20,113 bases of DNA from Elysia marginata (taxonomy: Eukaryota; Mollusca; Gastropoda; Plakobranchidae): NCBI GenBank assembly GCA_019649035.1, contig BMAT01009788.1, positions 470,264 to 490,376 on the forward strand, given 5' to 3'. A model generated the notes under the pieces. That model was not told the DNA's origin, ran no database searches, and saw nothing but the letters and a program-made list of their open reading frames with translations. The position numbers and the translations under genes are program-made. Positions 1 to 10,680 of this stretch are shown piece after piece; within the stretch, counting starts at the first letter, position 1; each line of letters opens with the position of its first letter.

Positions 1-330
1 AAAAAGCTAGTGATTTTGTTTTGACGTTTGCACTTTCCCATATATTACCAATGAAAACTTTTCATGCTAAAACACTTACCTTTTGCAACATTTTTAAGAC
101 ATGTCAAATAATTTTTTGAAAAGAAACAATCCATTAAAAAATCAAGTGAAAATACGCCATCTTGAAAGTCACCACCTCATTTGCCTGCTTGTTTTATGTT
201 GAATTTCATATACAATAATCGTTTGAAAGTCAAGTATTTTTTATATACGAGTATATATATTTTCTAACATGGATCTAGAACAGTAAACTAAGTCTCAATC
301 TGGTTTTTCGACAGTATCAATGTTTGAGAA
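1..330. other. AT-rich noncoding DNA
   Basis: No ORF, RNA gene or repeat unit that I can support. Confidence 0.6.
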
Positions 331-454
331 AGACAGAGATAGAGACTAGAGACAGAGAGAAAGATAGATAGAGAGAGAGAGAGATAGATAGATAGAGAGA
401 GAGAGATAGATAGAGAGAGATAGATATATATATATAGAGAGAGAAAGAGAGAGA

Positions 455-487
<33 letters not shown>

Positions 488-488
488 C
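331..488 (+). repeat. compound GA/GATA/TA microsatellite
   Basis: About 158 bases made of alternating (GA)n, GATA and a short (TA)n core, interrupted by single substitutions. Purine-rich on the plus strand. Confidence 0.9.
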
Positions 489-3400
489 AGCTAACTAGTT
501 TTTAGTTTTCAAGAGTCCTGTTAGCATGTCTGTGAATATTTGCTTTGCATAAAGATGATTTAACCGAAAATCAAGCCTATGTATAATTGTTTTTTTAAGT
601 TATGGCTTGATAAACTTGCAGGAAAAATATTGGAGGTGGATATCATTCAAGGATCCAAAACCCATTGCATAAGTAATTCTTGTCAGTCTACTTCTGTACT
701 CAACTGAATGTCTTGTGCATTTCAAATTGTTACATTTAAAAGATGCAGAAAAGAAGAAAAAAGCACCCCAAAACCTCTAAAAGTTGAAGGCTGCTAATGT
801 TGATTGGAAGGGTACATAGGTTGACTTTTGTGAATGCTTGAGCTTTGAAACTTCCTCCCCATATGTTTCATTGAACTTATGGAGACAGCAGCTTCTAGTG
901 TGTCTATGTTTTCTTACTTTGGGAAAAAAATCTACACAGCAAACTGAATCGAAACATTTAATTCATTGGGTCACATGTCACACATCCCGTGGCTCATGGG
1001 AGCCCAGCCTTATCCTTTAGGTAAAAACTTATGCTATCTTGTGCTAACTTAGGCTATGAAAACTTTAAAATATATTAGGACCATGTTCTCTTTATTAGTC
1101 CAACTTCACAGGCACGGTCTTTCTCACAAAAGAATAAATTGGACTGAAGTTGACATAAACTTTATCACTATGAAGCACTATGTACTCTAATACCATGTAT
1201 ACTATAATGCCTTTTTAGTCTTTTCAATAAATAGACCTTTACATTAAGGCATTCATTACATGAAATTATAAACTCCAATGATAGGTGTATATTTTTTGAA
1301 TATCTGATTACATCTTTTTATGTGTGATGATGTTTGCTTATTCTTAATCATTTATATGGTAAAATTTTATAGTTATAAAGAAGATTTGTTTAAAGGGTTG
1401 TAACTGATAATTAGGCTTAATTTCTTTTATGCCCCACAAACCAATTTAAAAAAAATTTTGAGTAAAAAAAAGTAATCACATGGATGTAGATTTTTTAATC
1501 TTGTAGGAATTTCAATAGGCAAGAAATCATATCTCTTTTTACAGAACTGTGATAGTTTTGGGGTATTTTGAATGGTTGGAAGCTTACTGGTAGCTTGGAA
1601 ATGCATTGTTTAAAATATTGTCAAGGCCATTAAATGTAAAAAATAGAAACATCAGTCTCATTCGCATAGCTCGCTTGAAGAAAAATTTTGTCTTGCTAGT
1701 CAGTTTATAGTTACAGTTATGAAAGAATATCAGATTTATTACTTATAGGTGTCCAAATAATAAATCTTTTCTCTTGTTAAAGGATCCTCCACATCTATAC
1801 ATGTATTTATATCTGTCTATAAAAGTCTGACTCTTAAGCGAGATAGTCATTGATTTCTTTTCCATTTTTTAACAACGAAACTGGTACTACCAGACTAAGG
1901 TCATTGTAGTTTGTCTATATGTCTGATGGACGGGTTAAATGGCAGGATCCAGTGTCATATAATTTATTCATTTATTCATGTATTTCATCTCTTCTGTGAT
2001 ACTGAGTGTTTGTAATATACATGCTTTTCTAATTATTGAAATGTTAAAAAAAAGTTTTACAAGCCAATCACCCAGAGAACCAAAAAGCTGTAAAAGTCAA
2101 GCATATTATTAACATATTTGTAACATTCAATCAGTTTCTCTCGCACATAAATTTACAAATGTTCAAACAAGGGTGTACTCCATGGGATAAGAAAAGTTTT
2201 CAAGGCTAGAAAGTCTTTTAGAATTGTTGCTGATCTAGAATTCAAGAATCACAATCTTCGATTTTTTATCATGTTTTTCATCTTATACCCTTAGATGAGG
2301 CAAATAAGTTCTCTTCATATTTAAAATTTGGTATTTTTGTGTGATATTAATTTATGCGTAATAAATTGATCTGCAATGAAATCGATCAATGGGAGATTTC
2401 CATCTTTTTTTTCTTCCTTAGTTAACATTAGCTTAGAAACTCACAAATCTTTCAGAGTTTTAATTATTGAAAGAACTCCTGTTTTCAATCTGTACCGCAG
2501 CCAGTTCAGATCAGTGGAATGTTGCAACAAATTAAACACCATTTGAACTAAATTTTAACACTCCTTTCTGTACCCATTTTAAGTTAGCAAGGAACCTAAT
2601 TTGTTTTCCAAGAATTAAGATTATTTCAAGGAATTTTGAAGAAATGTTTTAAAATAAAAATATTAGTGTTTATGAACGCCTAGATATTTGACCTGTTTGG
2701 ACTGGTTGCAAGACGTATATACTATACTTAATGAAAGTTTCCTTATGACAGTGGCCAACATCTTTTTTGTTACCATTTTCGATTGCCTGGAAGATTCTTT
2801 TAGACTGAAATTAAAGCAATTGCTCAGGTCAGATCAAAAGAAGCTCAGGGAGGAAATCCCAATAAAAGTCTCCCAAAACCCTCTAATTCTTTATCTCTGA
2901 TGAAGTTTATGTGCTGATCCAAAAAGCTGAGGTATAAATTATTAAATTAGACTTTTTCCTTTTCATAAAAATGTTTCACTGTTGGCATTTTAATGGCAGT
3001 GATTGAGAGTCAAATTTCAACTTCTTTTGTTCAGCTTTTCTTTTTCAAAACTGGCAATTATGGCAAGCTTGAATTTGGTTGAAGAGACAAAAAACCTTTT
3101 ACAGATTCTTTTGAAAAAATAATATTACAACAGATCATTGACAATTTAAAGTAATTTAGAAATCTATGTCAAAGGATGCAATAGCTGACAGTTACATGTA
3201 ACCTTTTCTTGCTTTACATGTTTTTTATTTGTGAATTTTTTTTTTGGATTATGTTTTTTTCAAAAGAAAAACCATTTTTTCTGCTTCTTTAAATTTTTAG
3301 TATTAGCCTTGAGTGGCAAATGAAAAGAAATTTGAAGTTATGCAAGAAAAAAGCAAGGAAAAAATTGTAGAACAAGCCCAAGTTTTGTTTGCGCTACGCA

Positions 3401-5935
3401 ATGGCATGCAGGTGTTTATCTTTGATCTTTGTTCATGACTTTCTATAAGAGCCGATAGGTAGCAGTTAAATCTATACAGCCATCCCCATTTCAAAGTATG
3501 TATGAATCTTTCTGGAAGTGTTATTATGCCTCTAAGTATGAAATCATATTAATTTCTGCAGACTTCTATTTAATTAGACACATCTCACATTTATACATGT
3601 ACTGCATTTGAGCTACATTTGTGTTTCACCCAAAAAAGAATTCCAAAAAGAGACCTGGGGAGTTATTCAAGTCAATGAAGACATTTTCGAGAACTGATAT
3701 CTCCATAACGTGTTGTATAGTAGGCCTATTGCTCCTCTAGAACTTTTTACCTGCCATTAATTCATTATTTAATCGAACTAGGAGGCTTATTTTTATCTTT
3801 TGTGTATTATGTATGCAAAGACAGCCATCCTATACAGTATTTACTAGTCCTACTGTAGAAGTTTCATTATATACCCTGGAATAAACAAATTATACACATT
3901 TAGCACTACATATTTCTTACTTTAGATTCCACCTTACTTTCTGGATTAGTGCAACATTATAAAAGTCTGTTTTTATTCAATCACAAAATGATTATACATG
4001 TAGAGTATGACAAATAGTTGTTTGATTTGGAGAAATATGTCACAAGTTTCAATGCATGTTAATATTATTATACTATCTGATGCGCCATAGTTTTTAACTA
4101 TTAATCATGACTATTTTTGATTACATTTTTTAGTTTAAACTTTGTACATTCCATTCCACTGTTGCAGCCATTAAGAGTTGTTTGAAGAAACACTTAACTG
4201 AAGACAGTTATCAAACTCAAACATATGTTATAAATGAACTTTGCAAGGAATTTTATTTTCAAGTCATCCATTCTTACTAACTTCTCAAGGATGCACATTG
4301 TTGAAACGATACTAGTTGTCTGAAAACAAAATCGTTTTTGTTGTTGTTCATTTAAATTAGTGAGAAGTAGAGAGGAACTTAATTATTTTTTTCTCACTCC
4401 AATTTCAAATAAAAAAAATGATCACAACACATTTTTTCACCATTATGACATATATGTTAAAGAATAAGAAACTGTTCAATGAAAGGAAGATTGGCAATTT
4501 TTTCATAGAAATTGTTGATATGGTGTGTCTTGTTTTTTTGAAGAACTGATATCTGTTTTTTTTTTTATACCATTTAAAAAAAATATTTATCCATTTTTTT
4601 CTTGAAAACATTTTTGAGGGTGTGAGTTAAGGTTTGACATCAAAATGACATTTCATGACATTTTAAATTGCAAATTTATTTACATTTGAAGTTCACTTTT
4701 TCATTCAATATTTGACTGTAAATATGTGTCAGAGCATTTTAGCAGTCTATTAACATTTCAGATCATATATGGCTTTTCACGTTTGAATTTTAGAAAACTT
4801 AAATCTCACATATCCCAAGTTTGTGTGAAGAGATAATACTGGTAGGATTGGGTGCAGAAGTTTGTTTTGATGCCATTTATGAAGTTAGAAACTGAAATAT
4901 GACAGTGTTTATTCACAAATGTGGGTCAGGAATTTTAATTATATAATTTATACTATACAAACAGATGATAGGGTATTAATCTACAATGCTATAGATTTGG
5001 GCTTTTAACTTTTTACTCCCCAGTCCTGGTCAACTACCAATATTTTATCCACTATCCTGTTTCCAAACAGGGAAGATTTATTGGGTTGCTTGATCTATTC
5101 AAACTTGGTGAAATTGAAAGCTTTGAGACAAGCACAAGTAAAATCTCTCATTATGCTTAGTGCCGAGAAGAATAGGGAGCTTATTCCTTGTTTCCAATGC
5201 TTATACCTGGATTAAAGCGATCTGTTCTTTTTATAAACTTTAAAACACACTGTGCTCGCGTCAAAGATATACTTGTATATCCAGATAGATTTTGAGCTGG
5301 GCAGACAGCCAACAGGCAAAAGCCTTATGTGCAGTGTTAATTGTGCTTGGCAGTCTGTAAAGGTTGAATCAATATTCAAATTAAGATTTTGTTAAACGAA
5401 AACTGATATTGACATAGTCTTAGAGTCTTTATGCCATTCAGGAGAGTTTTAACAAAGACGAGCTGCTGAAATGCACTGATAACCCTGTAATAATCCTCAT
5501 CTGATTTTACTCAATAAACTCCAGCAAAACAATTGAACTAAAACAACCCGCAGATATCCAAGCTGGTTATTTTCACGAAAAAAAAACAATACTTGAAGTT
5601 CAAGGCAACCATTGTTCCTTTGATTTTATCATTTCTTGGTAAACATATGATATTTTACATGGTAAAAAGCATTTGGGACTTTCTAAAGTTAAAAAACTGC
5701 AATTTTGAGATTCCTCTACAGTCTTGACAGCTACAGAAATGTCTTTTACAACTATAACACAAAAACTATGAGAATATTGATGATGTTTACTGTGATAAAA
5801 TATTGGTATTGTATTTGTGATGGTTTTATCATAGTTATTATATGTCAAAACTCAAATAAAGAAAGTGCTAGCTATGATATTTAAGGATGATATTCTTGTT
5901 AATGGTGTGTTGATTGTTTCTTGTATGCAAGTAAA
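489..5935. other. AT-rich noncoding DNA, intergenic or intronic
   Basis: Only short ORFs (at most about 80 codons), none with a recognisable domain, splice context or low-AT coding signature. Many T runs. Four exact TACATGTA octamers lie between 1798 and 4002, and one TAGGCCTA at 3721. An imperfect hairpin is at 2976-3002. It could be flank, or an intron of an unseen gene. Confidence 0.6.
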
Positions 5936-5965
5936 CAGAGAGAGATAGATAGATATATATATATT

Positions 5966-6045
<80 letters not shown>
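5936..6045 (+). repeat. compound GATA/TA/GA microsatellite
   Basis: About 110 bases: short GA/GATA lead, (TA)n core, then a long (GA)n run with one interruption. The same order of units as the tract at 331-488. The Ser-Leu ORF on the other strand is an artefact of the repeat. Confidence 0.9.
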
Positions 6046-6048
<3 letters not shown>

Positions 6049-8500
6049 CATCAATATCTTTTGAAAACAAAGAAACATTTCCAAAACGTTCTTTATTATT
6101 TTATTAAGCATCACGTGACAAATGAGAGAGAAAAAGAGCTCCAGAAAAATACAACTGCTATACATAAGACAATAAGCACCCGAAATTCCAACCAAACGGA
6201 TCAGTCAACTAAAAAATCTCATACAATGAAGTATCGAGTATTTTACAATGTTATTGTAATTGTATTAATCCTATGACTTGTATGTTTTATATTCATCCTT
6301 CTTTCTGTGTATTTGACCTCTATCTTTCTCCCCCGTCCCACTACTTTTTTTTGTTTTTCATGGCCGTACTTTGAACACTGGCTTTTCGATTTCAAGAAAA
6401 TTTGTGATCTAAACACTGTGCCAATATAGAGCAGTATCGTCTTATACCCCCTGAAGCGACTGGTGTTTACAGAAAAGCTTTCAATGCCATCAGTGTCTGC
6501 CCCTGGGATCTTTGTTCACAACATTTTTAAAATTCGAATCTATACCAAAGAGATTGAAAAAACACCTTGCACCAATAATCTGAGAAAATTATTAGATTCG
6601 GGCCTTGTTGATTGTCCGTGTCTGTGTCTTTACTGAGTCACACCTCGGCGAAAGGAACCTATTTTGGGTTGAGAATAGAGTGAACAATGCTTATAATATT
6701 GAAGTTAAAAGGTCATAAATTGTAACACTCACCCAATCTTTCCCATTATTGAGAAACATGCGTTGTATTTCCCAAGTTCTCCGATCGTAATATATATTTT
6801 TTTACACAATGCACTTCTGCGCACATTCTCATACGCAAAGTTACAGAAAAAAGGGTTCATAAATGTCGCAAAGGCCTAGCAATAGTGTACATTAATAAAA
6901 ATTTCTATTAAAAAATTTCGTTTTCTGGCATGCTAACACTTTGGGTTATGGCCGCTGAATGAAAAAAATCGGGATAATGAATTATCCGCAACAAATTGGT
7001 CAGCGCTCCAACAAAAGGAGTGTACTTGCACAACTTTGATATTTAGTGTTATATATCCATTGTTTGAGAACTCTTGAAAAGCCCGATAAGGCAGCGAAAA
7101 ACTATGAGAATATTTTGATTATCACCTTAATTATTTCATTTACAAGAATGTAGATCGGTGGGTTCAATTCTTAAAAGCGGAAGAAAAACGCATTTAAAGG
7201 ACTTAACTTAAAGAGACCACGAATTAGTCCTCTAGAAGATAACGTTCTTTTACAATATCTATGAGTTTCCATAAAAAGCTTAATTAAAATTTGACCTTGG
7301 GACAGAAAAAGTCAGTTTAAGTCAATTTTCTTAATTTGAATATCAAAGCAAGTAGACTAATTTTTTGGAGCGCTATGCAATTCTTCTTTCAGATGTTGAA
7401 GCTATCAGGCCTCACTTGCTAAAAATAAGATCCCAAAATTGGTTATAAAATTTGTGGCGCGATGGACTTTGGAACTTCGTATTATCATAAAAACAGCGTC
7501 GAGGTGGCTTTAATGCAGGCTAAAGAGCCGGACTCAAACACTTTTCACCCATTACTCTCTAACATTGTCGTGCACAGGGATGTCTCCATACTCAGAAAAT
7601 TGTCCTCATCTACTTTAAGAGACGGTCAAAAAAGTACTGATGCACATGTTTTTTTGACATTAAGGCCTGTACACTAGACCGGCACCCACTGTAACAGAAC
7701 ATACTGGTGACAAGTTATCTCACAGTGTTTTATGTATGCCAGGCAGAAATCGGCCATATCGAGCTAGTACAAGCTCTTCCCCTTAGACGTTTTAAATTAA
7801 AGGCTGATACCTGAAGAGGTAGGCCTTTATTGTGTTACTTAAGCTCTTGTGGGCTACCATTTCAAATTTGCTTTATGTCATCAAAGGTCAAAGGTGCGTA
7901 ACAAGACTTTGTTAGTACTCCTCTTTTCAATTTTTGTCCTTGTGGATCATAAAGTACATGCGGTTGTTTGCTTAAATTGCAAGAGCATCGCCACAGTAAC
8001 AAACAAAGAGAGAATAAATCTTATGAGTTGGAATGAACTGTACTGGCCTTGCTCGCCATAAAAATACACAGGTACAAGCACAACGGTTTCACGTATTGTC
8101 TTCTACATATTTGTAGGGCAGTTTTCATTCTTTGATAACGTACATCAAGTATATGATGTATGTAGGCTACTATTGTAACGTTTCTTCTGCAACTTTTCTG
8201 TAACATAAAATAATACTCTCACAGTCTCCAACATTGCATCAACAAATTGACATAAAAACTAAACGACTCTTATTTATAATGTAATATTGCACATGCACAA
8301 ATTAGGTACACAAATTTGTCAAAGTTATTTTCAACAATACGTTGAGCGTTGATATCACATATCGATAAAGAAATATGATAAAAAGCGTCAATTTAAACAA
8401 CTGTAAAGAGATGATTCTTGTTGAATTTATGAACTAAATGATCACAGCACTAGTAGAATTCAATTAATAATTTATGATGTTTCTCTCTACAATTGTTTCT
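6046..8500. other. noncoding DNA with less AT-rich patches
   Basis: Short ORFs only, no domain recognised. Patches near 6.42-6.66 kb and 7.65-7.85 kb look less AT-rich than their surroundings and may be decayed repeats, but I see no terminal repeats or coding remnants. An 18-base match to 5761-5778 occurs at 7097-7114. Confidence 0.55.
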
Positions 8501-8519
8501 CTGCCTCTCTCACTCTCCT

Positions 8520-8551
<32 letters not shown>

Positions 8552-8554
8552 ACA
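8501..8554 (+). repeat. CT microsatellite
   Basis: Imperfect (CT)n tract, grading into CACACA at its right end. Opposite strand sense to the two GA tracts. The Leu-Ser ORF across it is a repeat artefact. Confidence 0.85.
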
Positions 8555-9977
8555 CATGCAAACTTTTTCTTCCTCTATAAAAACCCTCCATACACTTTTT
8601 TTCAGCTTTGCAGGATGTTCTCTAGCCCTCAAGTTCTCTCTTTCTTTTAGTCATTATCTTTATTCACTTTTCCTCTCACATTCCCTCTCAGACCATTAAT
8701 CGCATCAACTTTTTATCAGGAGATATCCCGGCGAATATATGGATACATACTATCATTGATCTAGTTGTTTCAATGAAACAGGGCTATATCTTTTCACAAG
8801 AAGCTGAGCTGGTCTAAATTTTTTTCAAAAAGCTTATGACTAAGAACCACAGATATATGCAACTTGTACACATCAATGTTAACATTTTTTTGCTTTCATA
8901 ATATACTATCGGTTCGAAAGCATCTTTCATCATACATTTTGGCACGCATAGCTTTAGACAAATCTGAAACTTTCAATTTATATTTCATTTGTACTCTTAG
9001 AGATGTTAAATTTACCTAACCCATGTTTGAATATAAATTGTTTTGAAATATAGCATTTGAGCTCGGTTGACTTGAAATTGCAATATCAAATAACGTAAAG
9101 GTAAAGGTAGTCCCATACTCGACATGAGCGTAGGGGAACAAGGAGCAGGGTACATGAGATAAAAGTACATTTTTAAGAGTGACAAGAACAGTGACTTTAA
9201 TCACAACATCTAGGCCTATGAATGATATTTTTCAATATAGTTTATAGAATTTGAATAAGTCCTCTACCTTTCATGAGACATGTATGCTCACACAAACTGA
9301 ACTGACCGGCATGAGAAAAAGACCAACTAAGAAATTGCTCCTAACAACCAAATAAGTTAACAGCGTTGCATTTTACGTATTTGGCACAAATCCAATTTAA
9401 CATAGCATCTTTTGTTAGAAACAGAAATAAAGAGGTTTGTAAAAGTTATTGTGTTTACTTCGACCCTCATCGGCCCAACCTTCGTTTTAAAAGATCATTT
9501 GGAAATTTCGGCTAGAACGTTGCTGCATCGTAATACGTATTGGTTTGAGGGAAGCATGACAATCTTTATTTTCATTAAAGGCAAACCCCAGTTGATCCTT
9601 GTTATTCAAACCACGATTTGAGGATTTGAAAAAGCTCTTCGACCCGGCTCAGTCCACAAAACTTCGACACAACAAAGTCTTGAGAACAAGGCAGCCGATT
9701 CAGAACTGGGAACCGTGTGCGCTAAAAATATCTAAATACGATTTCAAGAGTTACAAGGAATCCGCAATGCACACTGGTTGTTTGAAAACCTAAAATAAGA
9801 ATGTTTATTGTAGAGTGGCTGACGTTGAAAACAGTAGCAACACTCTTTCTCAAAACCCCAACTTAAGCACTCCTACCCGCTTTTTTATGGACAAACTAGG
9901 CATTTTCGTTGAATAAACCTTATTTTTATTTTCCCTGAACTGAATAAAACTACCATACGATGTGCACTTAGATTTCT
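8555..9977. other. noncoding DNA downstream of DAGLA
   Basis: Contains ORFs of 60-70 codons on both strands near 9.0-9.8 kb without recognisable domains. The far end of the DAGLA transcript may reach into it if the second AATAAA (9925-9930) is used. Confidence 0.55.
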
Positions 9978-9983
9978 TTTATT
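9978..9983 (-). promoter_or_regulatory. candidate poly(A) signal AATAAA for DAGLA
   Basis: First AATAAA on the minus strand after the stop codon. A second lies at 9925-9930. In AT-rich DNA such hexamers arise by chance, so this is a candidate only. Confidence 0.35.
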
Positions 9984-10680
9984 AACTTACGTAAAATGTC
10001 CAAGTGTGTTTGTTTTACATTAGAAAAATGGATAGTTTCTAATGCCAATCAATAGGCTGTAACAATTACTATTATCATACAATTATCACAGAAAGGAAGT
10101 CATGAACTTTTAAAGCAAATAAAATCACGAAGTTGATAACTGTTGCTTTCAATGTTTTACCATACTTTAAAATATTACCGAATAACGATGATGTTAAGTC
10201 GATGATAACAAAATGCCGCAAAGCGTGGAGAAGCGGCACTTACAACCCTTTCATGCGATCTAACTGATTTACAACCAATTTGTGTAACTGAAATAACGTA
10301 TTTTGTATAAGCTGTTTTCATGAAATATTAACAATATAATTTTCAACCATATAGCTTTAGATATTAAGGTTTTATATTTAAACATGAAAAAAGGAACAGA
10401 AAAAGATAACTAAAGGAGAGAAACAGTGTTAAATAAAGTAACAAGGCTTTAAGTTTAACATTCTCTTAACCTTATTTTTCCCAGTGTGCTGAAAACAAGC
10501 TGGTCTAGAGAACACATAACAATGTTGGAACTACACCTGTCTGTTCCATCGCACTTTGCCAAATTTTCTGCTGCAGGAAGAAATATTTTAAGTGTCTTAA
10601 AGTTTTAGACCATGAATATTGATAGAAATGTATCTTAAACAGTAGGAGAATAGGTTAGGTAAAAGTAAGTGAACAAAATA
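9978..10680 (-). other. probable 3' UTR of DAGLA
   Basis: AT-rich sequence directly downstream of the TGA. It has no open frame continuing the gene. The first canonical AATAAA on the minus strand is about 700 bases after the stop, and the UTR is assumed to end shortly beyond it. The end is inferred; only transcript data would fix it. Confidence 0.45.

Noticed and set aside
2976-3002. Imperfect hairpin TCACTG ... CAGTGA
   Set aside because: Only a few paired bases interrupted by mismatches; chance is sufficient.
5600-5848. 82-codon minus-strand ORF in the intergenic region
   Set aside because: No known domain, no splice or UTR context, and its length is within chance for six frames over 20 kb.
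5852-6070. Minus-strand ORF rich in Ser-Leu and Tyr-Ile
   Set aside because: It is the translation of the GA/TA microsatellite.
7155-7180. B-box-like GGTTCAATTC
   Set aside because: Two departures from consensus and no A box upstream.
8493-8699. Plus-strand ORF starting with Leu-Ser repeats
   Set aside because: Runs across the CT microsatellite; the remainder is low-complexity and unrecognisable.
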